A stretch of 64,000 nt of DNA from Rhizobacter sp. Root404 (lineage in GTDB: Bacteria; Pseudomonadota; Gammaproteobacteria; Burkholderiales; Burkholderiaceae_C). Position numbers and translations under genes: made by a program. The stretch covers positions 186,001-250,000 of the forward strand of contig NZ_LMDS01000006.1 of assembly GCF_001425865.1 (NCBI RefSeq), given 5' to 3'. The notes under the pieces were generated by a model. That model was not told where the DNA came from. It ran no database searches and saw only the letters and a program-made list of their open reading frames with translations. Shown here piece by piece: positions 24,769-32,788 of the stretch. How positions within the stretch are numbered: position 1 is the stretch's first letter; each line of letters opens with the position of its first letter.

Positions 24769-25374
24769 ATGCCGGGCGAAGGTCATCCGACGAAGCCGAC
24801 GGCGCTGACCCCGGCGCTCGCGCTGCCGCCCGAGTTGCTGCTGAAGGCGCAGGGCATCCGCTGGGCGATCTTCGATGTCGACGGCGTGCTGACCGATGGC
24901 CGCCTCTACATCGGCGAGCACGGCGAGACCGTCAAGGCGTTCTCGACGCTCGACGGCCACGGCCTCAAGCTGCTCGCGAAATACGGCATCGTGCCGGTCG
25001 TGATCACCGGCCGCGATTCGCCGGCGGTGCGGCGCCGGGTCGCGGACCTCGGCATCGCCCACGCGGTCTACGGCGCCGCCGACAAGCTCGCCGCCGCGAA
25101 TGCGCTGATGGCGCAGCTCGGCCTCGGCTGGGACACGTTGGCCGCGATGGGCGACGACTGGCCCGACCTGCCGCTGCTGACCCGCGCCGCGTTCGCGTGC
25201 GCGCCGGCCAACGCCCACCTCGAGGTGAAGGCGATCGCGCACCACGTGACCACGGCCCGCGGCGGGCACGGTGCCGCACGCGAGTGCTGCGACCTGCTGC
25301 TGACGGCCGCCGGTCGCTACGCCGACGCGCTGCGCGACCACCTCGTCACGCTCGACGGCGGCACCGCGCCGTGA
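24769..25374 (+). CDS. kdsC: 3-deoxy-manno-octulosonate-8-phosphatase
   Basis: A 201-residue HAD phosphatase that removes phosphate from KDO 8-phosphate. The nucleophile motif is FDVDGVLTDGRLYIG, motif II is VVITGRDS, and the metal-binding MGDDWPDLPLL follows. It has no cap domain, as in tetrameric KdsC. The N-terminus is about 20 residues longer than usual. It lies between kdsD and lptC; its TGA overlaps the lptC GTG. Confidence 0.95.
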   Translation: MPGEGHPTKPTALTPALALPPELLLKAQGIRWAIFDVDGVLTDGRLYIGEHGETVKAFSTLDGHGLKLLAKYGIVPVVITGRDSPAVRRRVADLGIAHAVYGAADKLAAANALMAQLGLGWDTLAAMGDDWPDLPLLTRAAFACAPANAHLEVKAIAHHVTTARGGHGAARECCDLLLTAAGRYADALRDHLVTLDGGTAP

Positions 25375-26018
25375 ACGCCATCGCCAGCCCGCCGCCCGCG
25401 CCCTGGCAGCGGCGCGCATCGTGGTACCTGCGCGTGATCGACGCGGCCTCGACCTACCTGCCGCTGCTGCTGATGGCGGTGCTCGCGCTCGGCACCTGGT
25501 GGCTGGTGAAGAACACGCCGCTGTTCGAGAACGACCGCGTCATTGCGCCGCCGCGCCACGAACCCGACTACACGATGACCCAGTTCCTGGTGCAGCGCTT
25601 CGGCACCAACGGCGCGATGCGGGTGCAGATCGAGGGCGACCTGATGCGCCATTACCCCGACACCGACACCATCGAGATCGACAACCCGCGCATCCGCGCG
25701 ATCGGCGACGACGGCCGCGTCACCGTGGCGAGCGCACGCCAGGCGCTGTCCAATCGCGACGGCAGCGAGGTGCAGTTGACCGGCGGCGCCCACGTTGTCC
25801 GCGAGGCGACCGCGAAGGACGAGGCGATCGACTTCCGCGGCGAGTTCCTCCACTATTTCCAGTACACCGAGCGCGCGCGCTCCCACCTGCCGATCGTCGT
25901 GACGCGCGGCAACTCCGAGGTCCGTGCCGACGCGATGGAATACGACAACCTGTCCGGGCTGCTCAGCCTCAAGGGCCACGTGCGTGGCGTGCTGATGCCG
26001 CCGGGAACCAGGAAGTGA
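25371..26018 (+). CDS. lptC: LPS export protein LptC
   Basis: A 215-residue bitopic inner-membrane protein that passes lipopolysaccharide from LptBFG to LptA. One N-terminal helix (STYLPLLLMAVLALGTWWLV, about residues 28-47) is followed by a periplasmic beta-jellyroll with MTQFLVQRFGTNGAMRVQIE and later EVQLTGGAHVVREA. The start is the GTG overlapping the kdsC stop. lptA and lptB, which usually follow, are not here; the next gene is a short-chain dehydrogenase. Confidence 0.9.
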   Translation: MNAIASPPPAPWQRRASWYLRVIDAASTYLPLLLMAVLALGTWWLVKNTPLFENDRVIAPPRHEPDYTMTQFLVQRFGTNGAMRVQIEGDLMRHYPDTDTIEIDNPRIRAIGDDGRVTVASARQALSNRDGSEVQLTGGAHVVREATAKDEAIDFRGEFLHYFQYTERARSHLPIVVTRGNSEVRADAMEYDNLSGLLSLKGHVRGVLMPPGTRK

Positions 26019-26791
26019 GCGTGCCGCTCGTCTTCATCACCGGCGCGTCCAGCGGCATCGGCCAGGCGCTGGCGCTGCGCTTCCATCGCGCCGGCTACCG
26101 GCTCGCCCTGGTTGCCCGCCGCGCGGCGGAGCTGCAGGCCTGGGTCGACGCGCAGGGCATCGCTGCCGACCGCGCCGCCGTCTACGCGGCCGACGTGCGC
26201 CAGGTGGATTCGATCGTCGGCGCCGGCCACGCGTGCATCGCGGCCCAGGGCGTGCCGGACGTCGTGATCGCCGCCGCCGGCGTCAGCATCGGGTTCGACA
26301 CCGCCGAGTTCGCCGACCTGGAGGTGATGCGCAGCGTGTTCGAGACCAACAACCTCGGCACCGCGGCCACGTTCCATCCGTTCGTCGGGCCGATGACGGC
26401 GCGCCGCAGCGGCACGCTGGTGGGCGTCGCGAGCGTGTCGGGCATCCGCGGCCTGCCCGGCCACGGCGCTTACAGCGCCAGCAAGGCCGCGGTGATCAGC
26501 TATTGCGAGAGCCTGCGGGTCGAGCTGGCCGGGCAAGGCGTCAAGGTGGTCACGATCGTGCCGGGCTACATCGACACGCCGCTGACGCGCGGCAACGCCT
26601 ACGGCATGCCGTTCCTGATGCCGGTCGAGGCGTTCGCCGACCAGGCCTTCCGCACCATCGATGCCGGCACGAGTTACCGCGTGATTCCATGGCAAATGGG
26701 TCTTGTCGCGAAAATGCTGCGGCTGCTGCCGAACGCGCTGTACGACAAGGCCGTCAGCGGCAGAGGCCGCAAGGCCCGCCAGACCCGCTGA
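26015..26791 (+). CDS. short-chain dehydrogenase/reductase (SDR)
   Basis: A 258-residue Rossmann-fold oxidoreductase. The cofactor motif TGASSGIG sits at residues 9-16, the NNLG motif around 110, and the catalytic Ser, Tyr and Lys in GVASVSGIRGLPGHGAYSASK. The absence of an acidic residue at the end of strand 2 (LVARRAAEL) favours NADPH. The C-terminal extension (about residue 215 on) has an amphipathic, basic stretch as in membrane-associated lipid reductases. The GTG start overlaps the lptC stop, so it is made with the LPS genes; substrate unknown. Confidence 0.88.
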   Translation: MSVPLVFITGASSGIGQALALRFHRAGYRLALVARRAAELQAWVDAQGIAADRAAVYAADVRQVDSIVGAGHACIAAQGVPDVVIAAAGVSIGFDTAEFADLEVMRSVFETNNLGTAATFHPFVGPMTARRSGTLVGVASVSGIRGLPGHGAYSASKAAVISYCESLRVELAGQGVKVVTIVPGYIDTPLTRGNAYGMPFLMPVEAFADQAFRTIDAGTSYRVIPWQMGLVAKMLRLLPNALYDKAVSGRGRKARQTR

Positions 26792-26809
26792 GCGCGGCGC
26801 GCGCCCATG

Positions 26810-26841
26810 AAAAAAGCGGTGGGCTTTCGCGCCACCGCTTT
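26810..26841 (-). terminator. terminator of the glycine-rich RNA-binding protein gene
   Basis: A perfect 10-bp stem (AAAGCGGTGG with CCACCGCTTT, nine-base loop) is followed on the minus strand by six T, 21 bases after the stop of the RNA-binding protein gene. On the plus strand it also ends the SDR transcript, though with a shorter T run. Confidence 0.8.
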
Positions 26842-26862
26842 CAGATTCGATCCGGGTTCCGC

Positions 26863-27330
26863 TCAGTAGCCGCCGCGGCCACCGCCGCCGCCGCCACCCG
26901 AACGGCTGCCGCCGCCGCCGCCGTAGCCGCCGCCACCGCCAGAGCGGCCACCGCCACCACCGCCGTAGCCGCCACCACCGCCGCCGCCGAAGCCGCCGCC
27001 ACCACCGCCCGAACGGCCACCGCCGCCGAAGCCGCCACCGCCGCCACCCGGACGCCCGCCGCCGAAGCCGCCCGGACGCTCTTCGCGCGGACGGGCCTCG
27101 TTGACGACGATCGCACGGCCGTCGAGGGCCTGGCCGTTCATGCCGTTGATGGCGGATTGCGCTTCCGCATCCGACCCCATCTCGACGAAGCCGAAGCCTT
27201 TGGAGCGACCGGTGTCGCGATCCATCATGACCTTGGCGGACGAGACGCTGCCGTATTGCGCGAACGCCTGCTGCAGATCGTCATCGCGAATGTTGTACGA
27301 GAGATTACCGACGTAGAGTTTGTTGCCCAT
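26863..27330 (-). CDS. glycine-rich RRM RNA-binding protein
   Basis: A 155-residue protein with one N-terminal RNA recognition motif (RNP2 KLYVGNLSY at residues 4-12; RNP1 KGFGFVEM around 45). Its low-complexity C-terminal tail (about residues 88-155) is almost only Gly with Arg, Ser, Tyr and Phe, forming GGGG(R/Y/F) repeats. Such proteins in cyanobacteria and Proteobacteria respond to cold and act as RNA chaperones. The ATG at 27330 begins the RRM; the frame upstream is not protein-like. A long AT-richer 5' region (27331-27589) precedes it. Confidence 0.92.
   Translation of the reverse strand: MGNKLYVGNLSYNIRDDDLQQAFAQYGSVSSAKVMMDRDTGRSKGFGFVEMGSDAEAQSAINGMNGQALDGRAIVVNEARPREERPGGFGGGRPGGGGGGFGGGGRSGGGGGGFGGGGGGGYGGGGGGRSGGGGGYGGGGGSRSGGGGGGGRGGY
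26866..27065. repeat. glycine-codon-rich low-complexity repeat
   Basis: Tandem imperfect triplets GCC/ACC (GGC/GGT on the coding strand) encode the Gly-rich tail of the RNA-binding protein. The tract is prone to slippage, so length may vary between strains or be mis-assembled. Confidence 0.75.
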
Positions 27331-27589
27331 GGGAGAGCCCCTTTCCATTTCCTGAAGACCATGTGGAGCTTCTACCCATCGTGAACCATTCAAGCGAAGG
27401 CGCTGCTTCCATACACAGATTTGTGAATATAAGTGAATTGCACGAAACCGCGCAGGAACCGCTTGAAGAAAGTGTTGTTTTCGGGCAAGCAAGTATCAAC
27501 CCGAATATCAACCCGTTCGCAGCGGACCCTTCAGGGGGCCACCGCTATGATCCGGCTCGCCTGTTGGTCCCCCTGAACGAGCCTTCCCG
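27331..27589. promoter_or_regulatory. divergent control region with long leader of the RRM gene
   Basis: This 259-base gap is clearly less GC-rich than its surroundings and separates the leftward RRM gene from the rightward membrane protein gene. On the minus strand TATATT (27431-27426) resembles a -10 element and would give a leader of roughly 85-90 bases; no clear -35 is seen. Long leaders are common in cold-induced genes. Confidence 0.35.
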
Positions 27590-28516
27590 ATGCCCGAGCG
27601 CGACCCGTTGAGCGCCCTCAGCCTGGTGCTTCGCAGCGTCGACGCGCTGCGCAATGCCCGCGCGCTGTTCGTGCTGCTCGGCACGTTCGCGATCGCCGGC
27701 ATCCTGGTCGCGATGGCCGAAGCGTCGCTGGCGCGCGACGCCGGCTGGTGGGGCCCGGTGCAGGCCGGGGCCGCGCTGTTCGTCGCGTTCTACGGCGGCA
27801 ACGCGGCCGGCATCCTGGTGATGGACGACGCCCGGGGACGCCCGGTGCGCGAGGTGCCCGAAGCGTTGCGCGCCTCGCTGGCCCGCGCGCACCGGCTGCT
27901 GCTGGTGCTGGCGTTTTGGATCGTTGCCTACGGGGTCATCGCCGCAGGCGTCTGGGCCCTGTTCTGGCTCAGCCGGGTGGCCGTGACCGGGGCGGTCGTC
28001 GGCCCGCTGCTGTTCGGGCTGGCCGTGCCGGTCGGCGTGGTCGTCTCCGGCCTGGCGGCGGTCACGGCGATGGCCGTCGTCGTGCCGTTGTCGGCACCCG
28101 CGGTCTGGTCCGGTGCCGGCGTGGGCCGGGTCGTCGCCGGCCTGGTCCGCGTGATGCGCCGGCGGCTGCCGATGGCGGCGCTGCTGGCGGCCGTTGTCAG
28201 CCTGTTGACCGCGGCGATGGGCGCGCTGGTCACCTCGGTGGTGATGATCGGCGGCCGGGTCGTGGCCGAATTGGGCGTGCGCGTCGTCGGTGTCGACGTG
28301 CCGGCGCAGCAGTTGACGGCCGGGCTGTTCGGTTATGGCCTGCGCAGCCTGGGGGCGGCAGGCGCGCCGACCGGCTCGACCGGCCACGCCGCTGCGGCCC
28401 TGGTCGGTGGCGGCGTGGTGTTCGCGATCGCGCTGCTGCTGCCGGGCCTCGTCTACCTGCGCGGCACCTGTGCGGCCTACCTGGCCTTGACCGACGACGA
28501 TCCCGTGGCGCCATGA
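27590..28516 (+). CDS. integral membrane protein, unknown
   Basis: A 308-residue protein with about six hydrophobic helices (for example LFVLLGTFAIAGILVAMAE near 30, then LLLVLAFWIVAYGVIAAGVW, GPLLFGLAVPVGVVVSGLAA and a final VFAIALLLPGLVYLRG). No domain recognised. The general plan resembles uncharacterised DUF-type membrane proteins that bundle with YIP1-like families, but this is weak. Its stop overlaps the start of the BtuF-like gene by four bases, suggesting a linked role. Confidence 0.7.
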   Translation: MPERDPLSALSLVLRSVDALRNARALFVLLGTFAIAGILVAMAEASLARDAGWWGPVQAGAALFVAFYGGNAAGILVMDDARGRPVREVPEALRASLARAHRLLLVLAFWIVAYGVIAAGVWALFWLSRVAVTGAVVGPLLFGLAVPVGVVVSGLAAVTAMAVVVPLSAPAVWSGAGVGRVVAGLVRVMRRRLPMAALLAAVVSLLTAAMGALVTSVVMIGGRVVAELGVRVVGVDVPAQQLTAGLFGYGLRSLGAAGAPTGSTGHAAAALVGGGVVFAIALLLPGLVYLRGTCAAYLALTDDDPVAP

Positions 28517-29292
28517 CGGTGCGGATCGCCAGCCTGGTGCCGAGCCTGACGGAGCTGGTCGTGGCGCTCGGGCTCGGCGACGTGCTCGTGGCGCGTACCG
28601 GCTTCTGCATCCATCCGGCCCAGGCGCTGCGCGCGGTGCCCAAGGTCGGCGGCACCAAGGACGTCAACCTCGCGAAGCTCGAGCGCCTGGCGCCGACCCA
28701 CGTGCTGGTCAACGTCGACGAGAACCGCCGCGAGACGGTCGACGCGCTCGCCGCCTGGGCGCAGCCGCCGCAGGTCATCGTGACGCACCCGCTCGATCCC
28801 GAGGACAACCTCGCGCTGATCGATCAGCTGGTCGCGCACTTCGGCGCGTTGCCCGGTGTGCGCGAGCGCGCGGCCGCGCTGACCGGCACGCTGGCCGCCG
28901 AGCTCGCGCAGACCCGGCCCGAGGGCCGCGCACCACAGCGCGTGCTCTACCTCATCTGGCGCGAGCCATGGATGACGGTCGCGCGCGACACCTACATCGC
29001 CCGCATGCTCGCCCGCATCGGCTGGCACACGTTCCCCGCCGTCACCGGTGGCGCTTCCGGCGCCGCCCGCTACCCGGGCTTGCGTGGCGACGAGCCCTGG
29101 CTCGCCGATGTGGAGCAGGTGTTGCTCAGCTCCGAACCGTACCGCTTCGACGCCTCGCACCTGGCCGAGGCCCAGCGCCTGTGCCCGAACGCGCGGGCGC
29201 GCCTCGTCGACGGGGAAATGCTGAGCTGGTACGGGCCCCGGGCGGTGCCGGGCCTGCGCTACCTGCGCGCGCTGGCCGACGCGGTGGCCTGA
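28513..29292 (+). CDS. BtuF-like cobalamin/helical-backbone metal-binding protein
   Basis: A 259-residue protein with the bilobed helical-backbone fold of periplasmic vitamin B12/siderophore receptors (RIASLVPSLTELVVALGLGD, VGGTKDVNLAKLERLAPTHVL, MLARIGWHTFPA). There is no signal peptide: the mature-like sequence begins at residue 3. A cytoplasmic location, or export by another route, is therefore implied. No permease or ATPase of a B12 ABC system is near. It is coupled to the upstream membrane protein by a 4-base overlap. Confidence 0.8.
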   Translation: MTVRIASLVPSLTELVVALGLGDVLVARTGFCIHPAQALRAVPKVGGTKDVNLAKLERLAPTHVLVNVDENRRETVDALAAWAQPPQVIVTHPLDPEDNLALIDQLVAHFGALPGVRERAAALTGTLAAELAQTRPEGRAPQRVLYLIWREPWMTVARDTYIARMLARIGWHTFPAVTGGASGAARYPGLRGDEPWLADVEQVLLSSEPYRFDASHLAEAQRLCPNARARLVDGEMLSWYGPRAVPGLRYLRALADAVA

Positions 29293-29308
29293 AGAGACAC
29301 AATTCGAC

Positions 29309-29944
29309 ATGGACATCTACAAGCCCCTGATCGCGTTGCTCGCCATCGTGAACCCGATCGGGGTGATTCCGTTCTTCATCCATTTCACCCACGGCTTCAC
29401 CCGCGAGCAGCGCCACAACACCGCCCGGGTGGCCGGGATCGCGGCCTTCTGCGTGATCGCGGTCAGCGCGCTCGCGGGGCTGCGGATCATCGAGATGTTC
29501 GGCATCTCGCTCGCGTCGTTCCAGGTCGGCGGCGGGCTGCTGCTGCTGATGTCGGCGATCCAGATGTTGAATGCCCAACCTGCCGAGAGCCGCAAGGAAG
29601 ACCTCGACCAGGGCGGCGACAAGGCCGAGACCGGCGCCAGCATTGCGATCGTGCCGCTGACCATCCCGCTGCTGACCGGGCCGGCGTCGATCTCGACGAT
29701 GATCATCTACGCCGACAAGACGCGCCACTGGTGGCAGCTCGCGGTGCTGGTCGGCTACGGCGTCGTGATCGGGCTGGTGGTGTGGATCGCGTTCCGCCTG
29801 TCGGGCACGATCGCCAAGGCGCTCGGCCAGACCGGCATCAACGTGATGACGCGTCTGATGGGCCTGCTGCTCGCCGCGCTCGCGGTGGAGGTGATGTCCG
29901 ACGGGCTGATCAAGCTGTTCCCGGCCTTGTCCGGCCTCAAATAG
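29309..29944 (+). CDS. MarC family membrane protein
   Basis: A 211-residue protein with six predicted membrane helices, of the MarC/YhgN (UPF0056) family. Family marks are LLAIVNPIGVIPFFI near residue 10, AGLRIIEMFGISLASFQVGG, IAIVPLTIPLLTGPASI and the C-terminal TRLMGLLLAALAVEVMSDGL. The biochemical role of the family is unsettled; the old link with multiple antibiotic resistance was not confirmed. It starts 17 bases after the BtuF-like gene, with CACAAT 16 bases before the ATG, and is followed by the GMC oxidoreductase. Confidence 0.92.
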   Translation: MDIYKPLIALLAIVNPIGVIPFFIHFTHGFTREQRHNTARVAGIAAFCVIAVSALAGLRIIEMFGISLASFQVGGGLLLLMSAIQMLNAQPAESRKEDLDQGGDKAETGASIAIVPLTIPLLTGPASISTMIIYADKTRHWWQLAVLVGYGVVIGLVVWIAFRLSGTIAKALGQTGINVMTRLMGLLLAALAVEVMSDGLIKLFPALSGLK

Positions 29945-29948
29945 AACC

Positions 29949-31622
29949 ATGAGCGACACGACCTACGACTACATCGTCTGCGGCGGCGGCACCGCCGGCT
30001 GCCTGCTCGCCAACCGCCTCAGCGCCGATTCGAACAAGCACGTGCTGCTGGTCGAGGCCGGTGGCAACGACGACTACCACTGGATCCACATCCCGGTCGG
30101 CTACCTTTATTGCATCGGCAACCCGCGCACCGACTGGCTGTACGCCACCGACGCGGACCCGGGCCTGAACGGCCGCAGCCTGCGCTACCCGCGCGGCAAG
30201 GTGCTCGGCGGCTGCAGCAGCATCAACGGCATGATCTACATGCGCGGCCAGGCGCGCGACTACGACGGCTGGGGCGCCGGCGACGGCTACGGCGCCAACC
30301 CCGGCTGGAGCTGGGAAGAATGCCTGCCCAACTTCCTGAAGCACGAGGACTTCTACAAGGGCGCCGACGCCTTCCACGCCGCGCCCGGCTTCGACCCGAC
30401 CGGCGCGCGCCCCGGCGGCGAGTGGCGCGTCGAGAAGCAGCGCCTGCGCTGGGACGTGCTGGACGCGTTCGCGCAGGCCGCTCAGCAGGCCGGCATCCCG
30501 CACAGCGAGGACTTCAACCGCGGCGACAACGAAGGCGTCGGCTACTTCCACGTCAACCAGAAGGCCGGCATCCGCTGGAACGCGACCAAGGCCTTCCTGC
30601 GGCCGGCGCAGCACAAGCGCGGCAACCTGCAGGTCTGGACCGGCGCGCAGATCGGCCGAGTGTTGATCGAGGATCGCGACGGCGCGCGGGTGGCGGTCGG
30701 CATCGAGGCGCTGCCGGTCAACGGCGGCGCGCCGGTGCAGGCGCGGTTGTCGCCGGGCGGCGAGGTGGTCCTCGCGACCGGCGCGGTCGGCACGCCGCAG
30801 GTGCTGCAGCTCTCGGGCATCGGCGACCCGGCGCTGCTGCAGCCGCTGGGCATTCCGGTCGTCCACGCGCTGCCCGGTGTCGGCCAGAACCTGCAGGACC
30901 ACCTGCAGATCCGCGCGGTGTATGCCGTCGACGGTGTCAAGACGCTGAACACGATGGCCAACTCGTGGTGGGGCAAGGCGCTGATCGGCATGGAGTACGC
31001 GTTCAAGCGCAGCGGTCCGATGAGCATGGCGCCGTCGCAGCTCGGCCTGTTCACGCGCAGCGATGCGACCCGGCCGCACGCCAACCTGCAGTACCACGTG
31101 CAGCCGTTGTCGCTCGAGGCGTTCGGCGAGCCGCTGCACGGCTACAACGCGTTCACTGCGAGCGTGTGCAACCTCAACCCGTCGAGCCGCGGCGCGGTGA
31201 CCATCAGGACGCCGAACGCGCAGGACGCGCCGAGCATCGCGCCGCGCTACCTCGGCACCGACGAGGACCGGCTCATCGCCGCGAACAGCCTGCGCCTGAC
31301 GCGCCGCATCGTCGCGCAGCCAGCGCTCGGCAAGTACCGCCCGAAGGAAGTGAAGCCGGGCGTGCAGTTCGAGACCGACGCCGAGTTGTGGAAGCTCGCC
31401 GGTGACATCGGCACGACGATCTTCCACCCGGTCGGCACCGCGAAGATGGGCCCGGCCGCCGACCCGATGGCGGTGGTCGACGCGCGCTTGCACGTGCACG
31501 GGGTCAGCGGGTTGCGCGTCGTCGACGCGAGCGTGATGCCGCGCATCACCAGCGGCAACACCAACTCGCCGACGCTGATGATCGCGGAGCGCGCGGCGGG
31601 GTGGCTGCTTTCGGGCGCGTGA
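29949..31622 (+). CDS. GMC-family FAD-dependent alcohol/choline dehydrogenase
   Basis: A 557-residue flavoprotein of the glucose-methanol-choline family. The FAD-binding start is YDYIVCGGGTAGCLLANRL. The two GMC signatures are GRSLRYPRGKVLGGCSSING and GAVGTPQVLQLSGIGDP. The catalytic His/Asn region is in HPVGTAKMG...SGNTNSPTLMIAERAA. It oxidises a primary alcohol, passing electrons to a quinone or similar acceptor; the substrate is not shown, and alcohol, choline and alkanol dehydrogenases look alike. It is 4 bases after marC. No betaine-aldehyde dehydrogenase is nearby, so choline is less likely. Confidence 0.88.
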   Translation: MSDTTYDYIVCGGGTAGCLLANRLSADSNKHVLLVEAGGNDDYHWIHIPVGYLYCIGNPRTDWLYATDADPGLNGRSLRYPRGKVLGGCSSINGMIYMRGQARDYDGWGAGDGYGANPGWSWEECLPNFLKHEDFYKGADAFHAAPGFDPTGARPGGEWRVEKQRLRWDVLDAFAQAAQQAGIPHSEDFNRGDNEGVGYFHVNQKAGIRWNATKAFLRPAQHKRGNLQVWTGAQIGRVLIEDRDGARVAVGIEALPVNGGAPVQARLSPGGEVVLATGAVGTPQVLQLSGIGDPALLQPLGIPVVHALPGVGQNLQDHLQIRAVYAVDGVKTLNTMANSWWGKALIGMEYAFKRSGPMSMAPSQLGLFTRSDATRPHANLQYHVQPLSLEAFGEPLHGYNAFTASVCNLNPSSRGAVTIRTPNAQDAPSIAPRYLGTDEDRLIAANSLRLTRRIVAQPALGKYRPKEVKPGVQFETDAELWKLAGDIGTTIFHPVGTAKMGPAADPMAVVDARLHVHGVSGLRVVDASVMPRITSGNTNSPTLMIAERAAGWLLSGA

Positions 31623-31652
31623 GGCGAACGCTGCGCCCGCGCGCAGCGTCGA

Positions 31653-31838
31653 TCAGGACGCGGGCGGCTGCTCCGCGGCCTGCTCGGGCGCGAGGTGGCC
31701 GGACGCGTGGAACTGCCGGATCGCGACCCGCACCACATCCTCGGCGCTCAACTCGGGCCGGGTCTGCTGCAGGCGCGTCGCACAGATGCGAATCCAGTCG
31801 ACCGAGTTGCGGCCGAGCATGTTGGAGGCGAGCTGCAT
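31653..31838 (-). CDS. very small protein, unknown
   Basis: A 61-residue protein (MQLASNMLGRNSVDWIRICA...) with a helical first half and an Ala/Pro/Glu tail. A CGGGAG ribosome-binding-like box precedes the ATG. It follows the 51-residue gene at 31851-32006 by 12 bases. No family recognised. Confidence 0.5.
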   Translation of the reverse strand: MQLASNMLGRNSVDWIRICATRLQQTRPELSAEDVVRVAIRQFHASGHLAPEQAAEQPPAS

Positions 31839-31850
31839 GGCGGACTCCCG

Positions 31851-32006
31851 TCAGCTGAAGAGCCAGTTCAGGCGCGCCAGGTACTGGCTCCACGAACGGT
31901 TCGGGAGGCTCGGCAGCGGCGTCGGCTGGCGCAGGCGGCGAAACGTGAGGCGGCTCGAGTTGTGCGGCAAAGTCGGCGCGCGGCGGCCGGTGTCGAACGA
32001 GGACAT
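31851..32006 (-). CDS. very small basic protein, unknown
   Basis: A 51-residue Arg/Pro-rich protein (MSSFDTGRRAPTLPHNSSRL..., ending RLNWLFS). A strong ribosome-binding site CAGGAG lies 6 bases before the ATG, which is the main argument that it is real. It precedes the 61-residue gene on the same strand, forming a two-gene unit between the GMC oxidoreductase and the cytochrome c. No family recognised. Confidence 0.5.
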   Translation of the reverse strand: MSSFDTGRRAPTLPHNSSRLTFRRLRQPTPLPSLPNRSWSQYLARLNWLFS

Positions 32007-32118
32007 GGTCAGCTCCTGAATCCGACGCGGGGGTCGCGTTCGGTAAGGAGATGTTCCCTTGCGCCCCGGCCGCGGACTGCCGGACGTTTGTCGAATCCGC
32101 TGTAGGCGAATTCCTGCC

Positions 32119-32718
32119 TCAACCAGGGGGGCAGGCGGCGCCGTTCGAGATCCACGCCTCGACGAGCTGGCCGAATGCGGCCTGCGTGCCGGGCGCCGGC
32201 GTGCGGTTGCCGCCCGGGTTCCAGCCCCAGCCGACCAAGGTGTCGCGCGCCATGTGCTCGTGGATCTGCGCGAGCGACTTGTCGCCGTTGCGCTTTCGGT
32301 CCTTGATCTGCTCGCAGATCTGGCCGAGCGACTTGCCCTGCCACGCCATCGAGATCGGCGCCAGGTGCCACAGCGGGTGTCCGGGCACGCCCGAGGGGGC
32401 GAAGTTCGCGCCCTGGTGGCAGGTCATGCAGCGCAGCGCGGTCGCGCCCATGTCGGCCTGACCGCGCACGACCATCGGCTGGTGCAGGTGCATGTCGTTG
32501 CCCTGCGTCGGGCGGTCGCCGTTCGGATGGCAGTTCAGGCAGCGCGGGCTCTGGATCACCTTGCCGGCCTCGACGAACAGTGCGCGCGAGCGCTCGGTCT
32601 TGTCGGCGATCGCGTCGAAGCTCTGCGGCGTGCGCAGTTCGACCGCCTGCGCGAATGCACCGCCGCTCAGCAGACCCGTCATCAGCACCAGCGCCGCATC
32701 TCGTAGCGATCCTTGCAT
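32119..32718 (-). CDS. periplasmic dihaem cytochrome c
   Basis: A 199-residue exported protein. A signal peptide (residues 1-24, ending GAFA) is followed by two haem c sites, CLNCH and CMTCH, about 45 residues apart. The start at 32718 has AGGAGC upstream. It is divergent from the iorA/iorB-like molybdenum hydroxylase genes 70 bases away, so it is a good candidate to take electrons from that enzyme. I do not recognise a named family. Confidence 0.8.
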   Translation of the reverse strand: MQGSLRDAALVLMTGLLSGGAFAQAVELRTPQSFDAIADKTERSRALFVEAGKVIQSPRCLNCHPNGDRPTQGNDMHLHQPMVVRGQADMGATALRCMTCHQGANFAPSGVPGHPLWHLAPISMAWQGKSLGQICEQIKDRKRNGDKSLAQIHEHMARDTLVGWGWNPGGNRTPAPGTQAAFGQLVEAWISNGAACPPG

Positions 32719-32788
32719 CGTCGAGCTCCTGCAGAATTTTCGATGCACCAGCATACTGCGGCATCCGCTTTTTCACAGGATGCCGGCC

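Noticed and set aside
26866..27065. Regular short repeats that might suggest a CRISPR or minisatellite
   Set aside because: They are glycine codons within the RNA-binding protein gene; there are no unique spacers.
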